From NCBI GenBank assembly GCA_014378195.1, contig JACMOC010000014.1:310001-374000 (forward strand): a DNA stretch of 64,000 nt, given 5' to 3'. The translations under genes and the position numbers were made by a program. Positions 18,552 through 29,411 of the stretch are shown piece after piece. The notes under the pieces are model-generated. The model saw nothing but the letters and a program-made list of their open reading frames with translations. It did not search any database and was not told the DNA's origin. This DNA is from Oligoflexus sp. (GTDB taxonomy: Bacteria; Bdellovibrionota_B; Oligoflexia; Oligoflexales; Oligoflexaceae). Position 1 is the stretch's first letter, and each line of letters starts with the position of its first letter.

Positions 18552-18957
18552 TCAAATCTCGACTTGCAGATTAAATATTCGTTCATGGTTTCTGAAAACT
18601 TTTGCAAAATTTTAAGGGTTCCTAAATTGTAAGGCGTTTGTATAGCTTTGAGCAACTCTAGAGACAACAGTTATTACCGGGGACAGGGAAATTCATGCCG
18701 CTTGAGCTCCCAATGCTGCTGCAAAAAGTATCTGTTTCAGCTGTCAAATATCGTGCGTTTCACGAACTAGACAGCAATTGCTCCTACCTCGTTCAGCTAT
18801 TGTTCACCGAATCAACCAAATCGCTTGGCTGGTACATTTGCCTTTCGTCCGAACGTAGTATCGGACTTTTTGAAACTGTTCCAAGTATAGCATTGTAAGA
18901 ACAGGGCTTAGTCTTTAGATTACGAGCCTCATCAACATCTATCGGGGCCTCCTGCTC

Positions 18958-20307
18958 ATGCAAAACATATGGATTAAATTTTTATGCCCGGTCGCTTTTT
19001 TAGCAAGTATGTGGATCCCCAAACTTGCCGCCGAGGAGGTCGAGAGTACACTGCCTCTCAAAGACCCCTCATCCGCCGGTTGGAACGCGCATGCCCAGGC
19101 AACGAGCGTTACGCAGTATCACCCTCAATTCAACAGCCCCTATAGCGGACCAAACAGCCTGAGCCAGGATGCTGAATATAAAACGTCTTATACGGCAACG
19201 GCTTTTTTTGGATTCCGCCTTTGGAGCGGCGGTGAAATCTACATCAATCCTGAAGGACAGGCGGGAAGTGGATTCAGCAAAACGACAGGCATCGCGGGCT
19301 TTCCAAACGGTGAGATCTATCGAGTCGACACGCCGCAGCCAAAGGCCTCCTGGGCCCGCGTATACGTAAAACAGGTTTTCGGATTTGGCGGGGCAAAAGA
19401 GAAGATTCAGGATGATCTCAACCAAATCGAGGGCCAAGTCGACGGCTCTCGCCTTACTGTCATTGCCGGGAAGTTTGCACTCAATGATTTTTTCGATAAC
19501 AACAAATACACGCACGACCCACGCACCCAGTTCTTGAATTGGGCCTTAATGGATGCCGGGGCCTGGGACTATGCTGCTAACACGAAGGGTTATACGACGG
19601 GGGCACTTATCGAATGGCATCAGAAATATTGGGCGTTGCGATACGCAGCAGTCGAAGAACCTAAAAGCGCCAATTCTATTTTTCTCGATCAGACTCGTTT
19701 TCCCAAGACGGTTCGCGGTGACAATCTCGAGGCCGAGTTTGGGTACTCGCTATTCGACCATCCCGGGAAACTTCGGCTTTTAGGCTTCATAAATCATGCC
19801 CATATGGGAAGCTATCACGATGCTCTCGCTACCGCAAAAGGCACGCCCGATGTCACGGACTCACGTTCCAATCGTCTAAAACGAGGCGGTGTTATAAATA
19901 TTGAACAAGATATTAACGAAGATTTCGGCGTTTTTCTCAAGGCTGGGTCAAATGACGGTAGAAACGAAACGTGGGCTTTCACCGAAATCGATCGCTCGCT
20001 GACCTTCGGAACATCAGGCAAAGGATCATCCTGGGGACGTGACGACGACACGCTTGGATTCGCCCTTATGAAAAACGACCTGTCACAGGATCATAGGGAT
20101 TTCATCAAGGCTGGTGGAAACGGATTTATAGTGGGCGACGGACGACTCAACTACCAAAGCGAAAAAACCTTAGAGGCCTTCTATAGCATTGGCCTTTGTA
20201 AGCTGCTTCATGTTTCACCCGACTTTCAGTATATCCAAAACCCTGCTTACAACTACGATCGCGGTCCCGTGAAAGTCTATAGCGTGCGTGCGCATTTTCA
20301 AATTTAG
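18958..20307 (+). CDS. carbohydrate-selective porin, OprB-like
   Basis: Signal peptide, HAQATSVTQYHPQFNSPYSGPNSLS, GGEIYINPEGQAGSGFSKTTGIAGFPNGE, C-terminal beta strand. Confidence 0.88.
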   Translation: MQNIWIKFLCPVAFLASMWIPKLAAEEVESTLPLKDPSSAGWNAHAQATSVTQYHPQFNSPYSGPNSLSQDAEYKTSYTATAFFGFRLWSGGEIYINPEGQAGSGFSKTTGIAGFPNGEIYRVDTPQPKASWARVYVKQVFGFGGAKEKIQDDLNQIEGQVDGSRLTVIAGKFALNDFFDNNKYTHDPRTQFLNWALMDAGAWDYAANTKGYTTGALIEWHQKYWALRYAAVEEPKSANSIFLDQTRFPKTVRGDNLEAEFGYSLFDHPGKLRLLGFINHAHMGSYHDALATAKGTPDVTDSRSNRLKRGGVINIEQDINEDFGVFLKAGSNDGRNETWAFTEIDRSLTFGTSGKGSSWGRDDDTLGFALMKNDLSQDHRDFIKAGGNGFIVGDGRLNYQSEKTLEAFYSIGLCKLLHVSPDFQYIQNPAYNYDRGPVKVYSVRAHFQI

Positions 20308-20331
20308 TTTTTACCTCAAAGGCATCATGCC

Positions 20332-21420
20332 TTACGGAGGTGGGATGCCCAAATCAAAAGCCTCGACAGCGTCTAATGCGGACCCAAAGTTATCGGAGGG
20401 TCCCGTATCCTCAAAACTCAATACGACCGCATTTTGAGGCATAAGGTCAAAGACGTACTTCGTCCACGTCTGGTTTAGGGAGAGTCTGGTGTCTATCGCC
20501 TCACCATCTATCCGCGCGATGATACCTTGAATGGCGCCTACTCCAGTCGAGGCGTTGATGCCGTCAACTCTCCGCCGAGCCCGATAGGAAAGGTTATAGA
20601 GGTGATTTTTGCTTGTAGAAAGCTTTTGAGACACGACTATATTATCGCCCACATCCGTGGCCGTGCAAAATGAATCCAATTCGATAAACGTCCCCGTGAG
20701 GCCCGCGTAGGATTGATTGCTAGATTGCGCAGTTTGAAATTCGATGACCACGTCTTCGGGTTTCGTAGTGCATTTGCTATTCGCAAGGCGCCCTACCGAC
20801 CATCCAAATCCAAGGCTAGCAATAGTCGCACTGGTGGCAAATTCAAACGTTTCTCCCACAATATGCGCTTTGTAATCAAATTCACCATCTTTTACCACAT
20901 CATTGAATGCCGTAACTCCGTCACCCAAAATAGACGAAATGTATTGCGTGCTGCTGAGCTCCAGCGCCACCGCAAATACTGCTGGCACACCCGCAGGCAG
21001 CGCAAACTGGTAAACACCGGGCGAGATAACAGTCGATGGAATAGGCGACCAATCAGCGCCTCGTTTGCTTACAATGTAGGAGGCGATTGGCCTGAGATCC
21101 GCGAGAGCTCCATAAACGCGCGTTTGACAGGTAATTTTAGTGGGTAATGCCTTCGAACAGCTGAGAGATGCGCCTGCAATAGCAACAGGCACGACAGCTG
21201 GCAACGTGTCGATCTTTGCGGATGCAGTTTCGGTATGGGCCGGCGCTGAATCGGCCGTTTGCCCTGAGGCCTCATCGCCTGACGATTCGGCACTTTTTTG
21301 AGGCCCTGCGACGTTTTTTGAGTTGACCTGGCCGTTAGCATCGAGAGTTTGTTTTGAACAGGCTCCTGTCACAAAGATTCCAACGAAGATTGCGTGGCGG
21401 AGATACGTTTTCACAAACAC
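20332..21420 (-). CDS. secreted lipoprotein, possible carbohydrate-binding-like beta-sandwich
   Basis: Lipobox VTGACSKQ; domain with LYNLSYRARRRV and LNQTWTKYVFDL resembling carbohydrate-binding modules. Confidence 0.5.
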   Translation of the reverse strand: MFVKTYLRHAIFVGIFVTGACSKQTLDANGQVNSKNVAGPQKSAESSGDEASGQTADSAPAHTETASAKIDTLPAVVPVAIAGASLSCSKALPTKITCQTRVYGALADLRPIASYIVSKRGADWSPIPSTVISPGVYQFALPAGVPAVFAVALELSSTQYISSILGDGVTAFNDVVKDGEFDYKAHIVGETFEFATSATIASLGFGWSVGRLANSKCTTKPEDVVIEFQTAQSSNQSYAGLTGTFIELDSFCTATDVGDNIVVSQKLSTSKNHLYNLSYRARRRVDGINASTGVGAIQGIIARIDGEAIDTRLSLNQTWTKYVFDLMPQNAVVLSFEDTGPSDNFGSALDAVEAFDLGIPPP

Positions 21421-21741
21421 CTCTTTGCTGCCGGAGAATGTCTGATCTTATCGGCATTCTCCGAGGTGATGCCGAGAGACGTCCTAATCCTTCAGTCATT
21501 CTCGAATGTTCCCACTCACGATTTCATGAGACGCTTCGCACTCGACTTTTTCTGTCGCCCGATTGAGACGTATTTTCTCGTAAAAACTGATCGTGATGAC
21601 CTTCTATATAACTGTATTTATTGAAAATATCAGCATTCATTCGTTTTTTTAATTTTGTCCCGAGCATTATTAGTTTTTCTTGCCTATAACTGCGCTCCTG
21701 CTGAAACAGCGAATCATGCGAGAAAATATTGAGGGATTTAT

Positions 21742-22458
21742 ATGAAGCACATACTATTTCTATTGGTTTTTACATCGATGCTTTCAGCCTGTGGTGTAGC
21801 TGATAATCGGGTGAGCCGAACATCAAACTTCTTAGAAGGTGCCGGCTGGAAAATCGAAGAAAGTCCCTATAATCTTCCTCCTGGACGGTCCATTGCTATT
21901 TGTGATTCCGAAAATACGGGTGTAGCGCCCTATGTTGTCACTGCTGTGAATACGTGGCTAAGGGCAGGCGGGCGCGACAGCCGTCTTCATGTTGGCATCG
22001 GCTGCGTTGCAGATCGGGTGATTTATCTTTCAAAAATCACCGAAAACGTGGATTTTTATGGACGTACGCATCCATTAAATGGCCGCATTTATAACGTCGA
22101 CGTCTCACAGCAATGGGCTGGCCAATGGACGGCGAATCATGAAGTTGGGCATGTTTTTGGATTTGCGCACATTTTCAATGGTAGGATTTCGATCATGAAT
22201 AGCGATGATAACGGCAAATTTATGAATGGCGGCGAACTCTCGCCCTATGATTTGCGGGAAGTCAGACGGATGTTGTCACTCCCCACTTTTGCTGCGGTCA
22301 ACGCACTCTGGGCAAGACCCAAAGCGCCGGTTTATCAATCCTGTCGTGGGGCGAATGGGATCACTCTTTACGCTCATGGGAGCGTCACAACGCTTAATCG
22401 TGACACCTATACATGCAATAACGGAAACTGGATATTTTCAGCTGGTACTGCGGGCTAA
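21742..22458 (+). CDS. metzincin-like zinc metalloprotease lipoprotein
   Basis: Lipobox LSACG; HEVGHVFGFAH (HExxHxxGxxH) followed by SIMN Met-turn-like segment. Confidence 0.75.
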   Translation: MKHILFLLVFTSMLSACGVADNRVSRTSNFLEGAGWKIEESPYNLPPGRSIAICDSENTGVAPYVVTAVNTWLRAGGRDSRLHVGIGCVADRVIYLSKITENVDFYGRTHPLNGRIYNVDVSQQWAGQWTANHEVGHVFGFAHIFNGRISIMNSDDNGKFMNGGELSPYDLREVRRMLSLPTFAAVNALWARPKAPVYQSCRGANGITLYAHGSVTTLNRDTYTCNNGNWIFSAGTAG

Positions 22459-22485
22459 GGCACGCCCCTACCAAGAATAAAAAGC

Positions 22486-22716
22486 TTACTTTTTGATATG
22501 AGGGCGGGCTTTGAGAGCCGTGGTAATGCGTTTCAGGACTTCCCCAGCGGGTGCGCTGAATTTCGTAGCGTAGAGTGCACGCCACTCGATTTTCAGTTCG
22601 CCTGTCCGACCGGTGATCTTCCACGTATCGACTCTGTCTTCGGTGACTAAGGAATGGATTTTTTTGTCTTCGGCAAGTTTTAGGAGGACGTCTTTGATCA
22701 AATTGTTGCGCGACAT
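22486..22716 (-). CDS. small hypothetical protein
   Basis: Open frame starting at MSRNNLIKDVLLK; no family recognised. Confidence 0.4.
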   Translation of the reverse strand: MSRNNLIKDVLLKLAEDKKIHSLVTEDRVDTWKITGRTGELKIEWRALYATKFSAPAGEVLKRITTALKARPHIKK

Positions 22717-22881
22717 AGGTATTTCCTGGGTCAGGGGTCTAGAGGATGCTCTTAGCACAGCCGCAATAAATTCACCATGACCTAAGCAGCACGTTTAAGG
22801 GCCTTGAGTTAATCCAACGTGCGCTGAAGTCCGTAAAACGGTGATCCTGCGGCCCGATTTCTTATAGGCATTCAATATCAC

Positions 22882-24873
22882 TCATCTAAATGCTGGTGTG
22901 TTCGTGTAATATCCTGAGTGGTACATGATGCTTTTGACTTCTCGCTGCGACAACTGCAGGGCTTCTTCCACGGTACTTTTGCCTTTCATCACATCCGACA
23001 TATGGCTACCAAAGGCATTACCGAGCGCCGGGAACTCCGTCACATCCATCTCAACTAACTGAGCGTTGCTCCTGCTATCGGACGCTATTTTGGGCAGTGA
23101 CGTTAAGATTTCGTAGACGAATTTGCCAAAAGGGGCCGCACTGAGGTATTTCGGGTTTTTATAGGTCGATGTTCGCGTGCCAGGCGGTGCGAGAAGCCAG
23201 CCTCGTTTGGCAGCAACAAGGTCGATATATTCTTTGGACGTCGCCCATTCCATGAACTCCTGAGCCAGGGCTTTTTTCGGGGACATGCTTGAGATCGCAA
23301 AGGCCCACGTCCATTTCCAATTTGTAGAAAGTCCGGCCTTATGCTGAGGTGATGCTGCGAAGCCTACAGACTGCGCTACCAGCGAGTGGGTTTTGTCTGT
23401 CAGAAAACTCGCGGCCACTGTTGCGTCAATCCAAATCCCGCAATGCCCCTCTGCAAATAATTTCAAGTTTTCGTTATAACCGTTTCGATAGCTATCCGGA
23501 GGGCCAAACTCTTTCGCAAGGTCCATATAAAAGTGCACTGCGTCGTGCCATTTAGAACTCATCAGTTGAGGTTGCCAGTCTTCGTCGAACCATCGCCCTC
23601 CGAAAGCCTTGACCATACTCGTAATCGAAGCTGAGTTCTCACCCCAGCCCGCTTTTCCTCTCAAGCAAATTCCATAGACACCCGCCTTGGGGTCATGGAC
23701 CTTTGACGCTAGACTGCGGATTTCGGAATACGTGGGTTGAGCCGGCATAACAAGGCTCTTTGCTTTAAAGAGGTCTTGCCGATAATAGGTCATCGAACTC
23801 TCGCCATAGAAAGGGAGCGCAAAGAGCTTTCCGCCCACACTTAAGTCCTTCCGAAGAAAAGGAAGGAGATCGTTGACATCATAACTCACGGCTGTGGGCG
23901 CCAGGGGGGCAATCCAGCCTTTTTTCGCATAAACGCGCGTTTCGTTCTGACCGATAGTAATGATGTCGAAGGCATTATCGTTCATCGCGATATTAGAGAA
24001 GATGCGCTTCCTGAGGAGGTTCTCTTCGATGATATTCCACCGAATATGCACCCCAGGACGACTCTTGAGAAATTGCGGTGATAATTCTTCGAGGAGCTTC
24101 ATGTCAACGTTAGCAACCGTCCCGATCACCAGAGTGTTCCCGGTTTCCTGGACAGTCTGCGCCCCGTAACGAATCAAAATCTTCTCGTAGGAGCCGTTAC
24201 GTTTCATCGTCTCAAGCGCTTTATCAAAAGCGTCTAAAACAAATTTGTAGTCCGGGTTTTTCTTCGAGAAGGCGACATGGAAATCGATCTGACTGAGAGG
24301 AGGATTAACAAACTCAAGTTTCCCAACCAAATGAGGCCTCTTGCTGACAACTACGTCGGCTGCCACGAGTTTATCAGCAATGATGTAGGGTACTCGTTTT
24401 TGATTAAGCATGTCGAGGAGCTGAATAGTCTTGTCGGAGTTTGATTTTCCTATGACTTGCAGGTGGTCTTCGGAAACAGGGGGAGTCTTAGGGCCCGAGA
24501 GGACACGGTTATGCGTTGGCAATACGGAATCAGGAGTATTTTTTAGTTTGATATAACCCGCGCTACTTCCGTTCAGGGGCCGGGAATAAGCCAAAACTTC
24601 GGCGTCAGCCTCTGTAAAGGTGCTGGGGATCAGTATATCACGCTCTCCGGTCTGCACCATTTTGGTCGCTCTCAGAGACGGGTAGAATTGAATATCGAGT
24701 TGATAACCCGCGTCGGCAAAAGCCCGCGTTACGATTTCATAAAAATAACCACGCTCCTCGCCGAATTTACTGATGTAAGGACTGGATTCTTGCGCTGCCA
24801 CCTTCAAAATACGAGGCGCAGAAAAAGCGTCGGCGGATAAAATGGCCATGAGAAAGACGAAACAAAGACTCAT
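22882..24873 (-). CDS. tandem extracellular solute-binding protein (family 3-like N-terminus, family 1-like C-terminus)
   Basis: N-terminal LKVAAQESSPYISKFGEERGYFYEIVTRAFADAGY (SBP_bac_3-like) followed by TLVIGTVANVDMKLLEELSPQF...LFALPFYGESSMTYYRQDLF (SBP_bac_1-like). Confidence 0.75.
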   Translation of the reverse strand: MSLCFVFLMAILSADAFSAPRILKVAAQESSPYISKFGEERGYFYEIVTRAFADAGYQLDIQFYPSLRATKMVQTGERDILIPSTFTEADAEVLAYSRPLNGSSAGYIKLKNTPDSVLPTHNRVLSGPKTPPVSEDHLQVIGKSNSDKTIQLLDMLNQKRVPYIIADKLVAADVVVSKRPHLVGKLEFVNPPLSQIDFHVAFSKKNPDYKFVLDAFDKALETMKRNGSYEKILIRYGAQTVQETGNTLVIGTVANVDMKLLEELSPQFLKSRPGVHIRWNIIEENLLRKRIFSNIAMNDNAFDIITIGQNETRVYAKKGWIAPLAPTAVSYDVNDLLPFLRKDLSVGGKLFALPFYGESSMTYYRQDLFKAKSLVMPAQPTYSEIRSLASKVHDPKAGVYGICLRGKAGWGENSASITSMVKAFGGRWFDEDWQPQLMSSKWHDAVHFYMDLAKEFGPPDSYRNGYNENLKLFAEGHCGIWIDATVAASFLTDKTHSLVAQSVGFAASPQHKAGLSTNWKWTWAFAISSMSPKKALAQEFMEWATSKEYIDLVAAKRGWLLAPPGTRTSTYKNPKYLSAAPFGKFVYEILTSLPKIASDSRSNAQLVEMDVTEFPALGNAFGSHMSDVMKGKSTVEEALQLSQREVKSIMYHSGYYTNTPAFR

Positions 24874-25280
24874 GAATGATTCCAGTTAGTTTGGGTCGAT
24901 TATTCACAGATCGTTACTCTATATGCGATGCCGGAAAAATTAGCAGCGGTAAAGATGAAAAGCAGGGTGAGTTTTCATTATAATATCCAAACCGGTAGTG
25001 CAAATCGCGCAAATTCTTCGTCCTTCTAAGTCATTTACGACGGTTTTGACCTTGATTTTACGTGCGCGCATTTTCGCCCCGGCCTTGGAATTTTCATGAG
25101 AACGAACCGTCATAATTCTATGTTCAGAACTTGTTCTCAACAATGGGCGATATTTTATAACATATTGATATCTTTATGCTTAACTCTAAACTCGATGACT
25201 CCTGATTTGACATGCAGCGCAGTTCCAACCAAGTTGAATACTGGTCTCTGACCTTTTCCTTCAAACTAAAGGATGAACAC

Positions 25281-25898
25281 ATGAGCAAACCACTCGAAGG
25301 TCTCAGCATTGCGATATTAAGCACAGACGGATTTGAACAGTCTGAACTCCTCGAACCACGTAAGGCGCTGCTTGCAGCCGGCGCGAAGGTGCATGTTGTG
25401 TCGCCTAAAAAAGGCAGTATCAAAGGTTGGAACGAAAAGAACTGGGGCGAATCCGTGCCCGTTGATGCCTCGGTAAAAACCGCAAATGCCGATGATTACG
25501 ATGCTATCGTCCTGCCTGGGGGCGTCATGAATCCGGACAGTCTCCGGACTGATAAAGACGCACTCGCATTTCTCCAATCTTTCGTCGATGCCGATAAGCC
25601 AATTGCGGCCATCTGTCATGGCCCTCAGACTCTTATCGAGATCGGCGCTGTAAAAGGTCGCAAAATGACCTCATACCATTCGCTCCAAACTGATTTGAAA
25701 AATGCGGGTGCACATTGGGTCGATGAAGAAGTGGTTGAAGACCGAGGGCTCGTTACGAGTCGCAAACCTCAGGATATCCCGGCCTTCAACAAAAAAATCA
25801 TCGAAGTCTTTGCAAGAGCTATGAAGAAAGACGCAAGCAAAGACCTGCGCAAAGCATCCTCACACTATGATTCGGACGCGGCAACGGCTCACGCTTGA
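25281..25898 (+). CDS. DJ-1/PfpI-family type 1 glutamine amidotransferase-like protein
   Basis: AILSTDGFEQSELLEPRKALLAAGAKVHVVSPK, PIAAICHGPQTLIEIGAVKGRKMTSY. Confidence 0.92.
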   Translation: MSKPLEGLSIAILSTDGFEQSELLEPRKALLAAGAKVHVVSPKKGSIKGWNEKNWGESVPVDASVKTANADDYDAIVLPGGVMNPDSLRTDKDALAFLQSFVDADKPIAAICHGPQTLIEIGAVKGRKMTSYHSLQTDLKNAGAHWVDEEVVEDRGLVTSRKPQDIPAFNKKIIEVFARAMKKDASKDLRKASSHYDSDAATAHA

Positions 25899-25920
25899 AA
25901 ATGAGTTTTTCCCAAACGAG

Positions 25921-25958
25921 AAAAGCGCCTACAAACCGGAAGGTTTGAGGCGCTTTTT
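25921..25958. terminator. rho-independent terminator
   Basis: AAAAGCGCCTacAAACC-ggaa-GGTTTgAGGCGCTTTTT between convergent genes. Confidence 0.8.
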
Positions 25959-25990
25959 AAATAGACCTTGCATGAGATCGCAATGTTTGA

Positions 25991-27361
25991 TCAGACAAAC
26001 ATTTGATCGATAATGCCTTTTTGATCCAATCGAACTGTTGCATCGCGCGGGGCCGTACCAGCATTGAAGTTTTCCGTACCAGCCGCCCCTACGGCCTTTC
26101 CGATGGAACTAAACAGGCGGTTGGTCGGCACAAATTTCTGGTTCCGCTGCTGCCCTGCAGGAACGAGGTCAAGGTATTGTCCCTGCGCTATGACACCATT
26201 CGCGCTGCCTGCGATAATGTGAGGAAGGTCATAACGCCAATGCCCGGCTCCAAATCCAAGGCTGATGATGAATGTAGACAGGCCATAGTCGAGGAGCGTT
26301 TTTCCATTATCTTCGAACTTATACTGGCTCAAAGCCTTCAGAAGGTAGGCAAAATTCCTTTGATTCAAAAGGTCGAACTGTTGCAATTTTGTTTTGTCAT
26401 TAGCATGGCTCACGCCCTCGTGCCAGTTGCCGCCGTGCGGAACACCACTGATGTCATACTCGGTATCCAGCATATAGCTGCCGAGCTGGAGAGTCATAAC
26501 CCGTTTTTGGCCGGAGGCAGCTGCGATCGCAATAATATCCGCCAACATCTTGGGAGTGGTTGCGCGACTTGATGAATTCCACGCGTCCCCTTTAAATGCC
26601 TGTATAGCATTACGATCAGCATCGGGCATAATATGGTCGCCCAGCAGAGTGTTTTCGAGATCACGGATGTTACTCATATGCAGCTCGAGACGGTCTTTGT
26701 CATTTTTGCTGAGCTGAGGATTCGCAAGTAGATCTTTCATCTGCTGGCGAACTAGATCATTGACACCTTTTCGCAGGGCCGCTTTATCGTCAACGAGAGG
26801 CGCCGTGCCTTTGCTTTCGCCATTTGGAAACAAAGTTTTGTATGCCTTCAGGGGATCGTATTCGGGTGCATTCTCTACCTTGGCCGCTGACCAGCTGATG
26901 CTGATTCCACCGCCGTCCGGTGCGCCTAGATTTAAGGGCGAGCCACCAAGTGCTTTGGCGATAACCGAGTCGATCGAGGGTCCCAGTGACTTGGCGTTGG
27001 TCTCTCCACCACCACCAAAATCGACACGCGCGGCACTCAAGGTCATCGCTACACCTTCGCCATGATCACCCGCATTGAAATGCTCTTCATTGCCGTGGCC
27101 GAGACCTTTGATGATAAGGAGTTTATCCAAATAGTCAGCAAGAGGCTCAACACCCCGGCCCGCTAAAGTATCTTTAGTAAGTTTGCCTGTAGTGGATGGC
27201 CACCATGTGTCTTTCTCGGGACCCATCGGTTGATAGAGAAAAATCGCATACGGAGGTGGAGTTGTTGCAGCCTGCGCTTTGCGGGCCCAAAACAAACTCT
27301 CGAGGATCGGCAGTCCAAAAATAACGCCGCCTGTACCCTTTAAAAACAACCGTCTTTCCAT
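25991..27361 (-). CDS. DUF1552 domain protein
   Basis: Tat/N-region MERRLFLKGTGGVIFGLPILESLF, FLYQPMGPEKDTWWP, GHGNEEHFNAGDHGEGVAMTLSA. Confidence 0.88.
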   Translation of the reverse strand: MERRLFLKGTGGVIFGLPILESLFWARKAQAATTPPPYAIFLYQPMGPEKDTWWPSTTGKLTKDTLAGRGVEPLADYLDKLLIIKGLGHGNEEHFNAGDHGEGVAMTLSAARVDFGGGGETNAKSLGPSIDSVIAKALGGSPLNLGAPDGGGISISWSAAKVENAPEYDPLKAYKTLFPNGESKGTAPLVDDKAALRKGVNDLVRQQMKDLLANPQLSKNDKDRLELHMSNIRDLENTLLGDHIMPDADRNAIQAFKGDAWNSSSRATTPKMLADIIAIAAASGQKRVMTLQLGSYMLDTEYDISGVPHGGNWHEGVSHANDKTKLQQFDLLNQRNFAYLLKALSQYKFEDNGKTLLDYGLSTFIISLGFGAGHWRYDLPHIIAGSANGVIAQGQYLDLVPAGQQRNQKFVPTNRLFSSIGKAVGAAGTENFNAGTAPRDATVRLDQKGIIDQMFV

Positions 27362-27403
27362 GATCCCCACCTTATGTCTGTTCAAACTTCGTAGCGTATC
27401 AAA

Positions 27404-29119
27404 TTACTTCGCCTGCAGTTTCATCATGGGATCCGAGAGAATATAGAGAAAGAGATCTCTCGGAGCCATACCCAGTTTGCTCGCCATTCCAAGGACCTCT
27501 ATGAGATTGGAATCACCAACGTCAGCGTACCGGCCATAGAGTGCTTCTATGAGTTTTTTTACATAACACTGGTGCAATTCGGAAGTCGCGGTTATTTCCT
27601 TCATGAGTTCAACGGGACCGTCAAACTTCACTGTGTCGGTGCCTAGAAGAAAAGACCCGCTGACATCGAGGGCTGCACCGCTCGATTCCGTGGTTCGCCA
27701 TTTGCCTCCCGGCCCAAAACTTTCCATGGCAAAGCCCGGAGGATTTATCTTTGTCGTGTGACAACCGGCACAACTGCCGGAACCAGTCAGCGCGTTTATG
27801 CGTTCGCGATTGGTTTTAAAAGTTGATTGAGTATCATTGTCGACCGATGGCGGCGCACCTTCAAAAGTACCGCAGAGTATAGTTTCCGCTACGTAATGCC
27901 CCCTTTTAATGATGGCAGTGAGTCCACCTGTTTTTGAGTAGTTCGAGAGAAAAGCAACCTGCGACATAAGCCCAGCACGCCGCGTCGGGTCAAGATCAAT
28001 TTTTTTAGGCTCCGCACTGACTGCACTCACTTCATATGCGGCAGCGGTTTTAGAACTTACAAAAGCATAAGGCGCTGTAAAGAGTTCGGTGATGCCTTTG
28101 CCTTGGGTCACAATCACGTCATTAACAAAAAGCTCCGCCTCGTTTCGCAATGTTCCGGTATCAAACCCGGCAGTCTCGGGATAAATCTTGGCATCCTGTT
28201 TAACTGCTTCAAATTGATTGACGGCATATCCTTGCAAATGAATGTTTTTAAGAAGGGCTGCACCGCGCGGGTCTTTCATAAGACGCAGCGCCTGCGTTTT
28301 GAAAACGTCAGCTTTTGCCAATTCTTCATTGTCCGCGAGCGCAAAAAGGGTGGCGTCAGGCATCGTATTCCAAACAGCGTACGATAATCGGCTGGCAATC
28401 TCGTAGGTGTTAAGGAACGCGTATTTACTATCAGAAGTTGTCCCGAGCTCTATTCTATAGATAAAGTTCGGCGACTGAAGGGCCGCCGTGATCATAGCGG
28501 CAAAACCTGCGCCTGTGGCATTGCTTAGGCCTGTAAGCTTAGTTCCACTCGTGTAGAGCGCTACCATCTGTGCGACTTCGTCGTCTGTTGGGGGGTGGCG
28601 GTAGGCTTTTTTCAAAAACGTTTTGACGATAGATATAATATCATTTTGGCCCGTTGGAATCAGTTTTTTATAAGCCATAGCGTCTGATCCGACGAGGATC
28701 CCCATGGCTTCCGCTGCATTGCGATAAGCTGTCCACTGATTCGCTGAGACACTAAGGAGAGCACCGTTGTTCCCAAAAAGCGACCCGCGCGGATCATCAG
28801 GAAAATTCTTGGACTGCCCAGGCAAAGCTGGCAACTGAAGTAGATCTTTGACAGTATTTTCCCATTGCTGATGCGATAAACGCGGAACGGAAGAAGCCGC
28901 TGATCGAGCGACCAAACTGATCGCTGTTTTACCCGTCGCAACGATTGGTTTACCATCGGGCCCAATGACTTCTGTTCCTGACTTATCGTAAGAATTTGGC
29001 TTTACATCTCCCGTTTCGGTCGTTGCACTGCCCCACCCGTTTCTACGATACAAGGGGCGACCGTCACAGCTGGCGATGAAAACGAACAGCGCTAAGAGTA
29101 GAACGCGTTTCAAACGCAT
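27404..29119 (-). CDS. DUF1592/DUF1588-family c-type cytochrome-like protein
   Basis: LSHQQWENTVKDLLQLP, YRHPPTDDEVAQMVALY, YEIASRLSYAVWNTMPD, RAGLMSQVAFLSNYSKTGG, CAGCHTTKINPPGFAMESFGPGGKWR. Confidence 0.9.
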   Translation of the reverse strand: MRLKRVLLLALFVFIASCDGRPLYRRNGWGSATTETGDVKPNSYDKSGTEVIGPDGKPIVATGKTAISLVARSAASSVPRLSHQQWENTVKDLLQLPALPGQSKNFPDDPRGSLFGNNGALLSVSANQWTAYRNAAEAMGILVGSDAMAYKKLIPTGQNDIISIVKTFLKKAYRHPPTDDEVAQMVALYTSGTKLTGLSNATGAGFAAMITAALQSPNFIYRIELGTTSDSKYAFLNTYEIASRLSYAVWNTMPDATLFALADNEELAKADVFKTQALRLMKDPRGAALLKNIHLQGYAVNQFEAVKQDAKIYPETAGFDTGTLRNEAELFVNDVIVTQGKGITELFTAPYAFVSSKTAAAYEVSAVSAEPKKIDLDPTRRAGLMSQVAFLSNYSKTGGLTAIIKRGHYVAETILCGTFEGAPPSVDNDTQSTFKTNRERINALTGSGSCAGCHTTKINPPGFAMESFGPGGKWRTTESSGAALDVSGSFLLGTDTVKFDGPVELMKEITATSELHQCYVKKLIEALYGRYADVGDSNLIEVLGMASKLGMAPRDLFLYILSDPMMKLQAK

Positions 29120-29411
29120 AGTCTAAAGTCCTCTTGGGTAAAAACGGTCGCAATAATCATAGGAAGAGCGTGTCGACTCATAGAGAAGATCGGAATTGTG
29201 GAAGAAAATCTTAGTTTAAATCATTATTAATGCCTAACACCACAAAACCTTTAACTAAATTCGGCACCATTTCGGTCGATTTAAGCTTTGCAGGTAGGAG
29301 TGGGAATGAAGAAATATCGCCTCCCAACGCGTTTTGAGGGGTCCTACCAATAGCGGAGGTGATCAGGCTCGCTTACATTCGTAAGTACACGAGACACAAT
29401 GGAGAAAACGT

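Noticed and set aside
18695-18898. 67-aa plus-strand ORF before the porin
   Set aside because: Short, no clear RBS or homology signal; kept out of the feature list.
24940-25143. 67-aa minus-strand ORF upstream of the PfpI-like gene
   Set aside because: Basic composition and C-x-x-C hint at a zinc motif but there is too little to support a gene.
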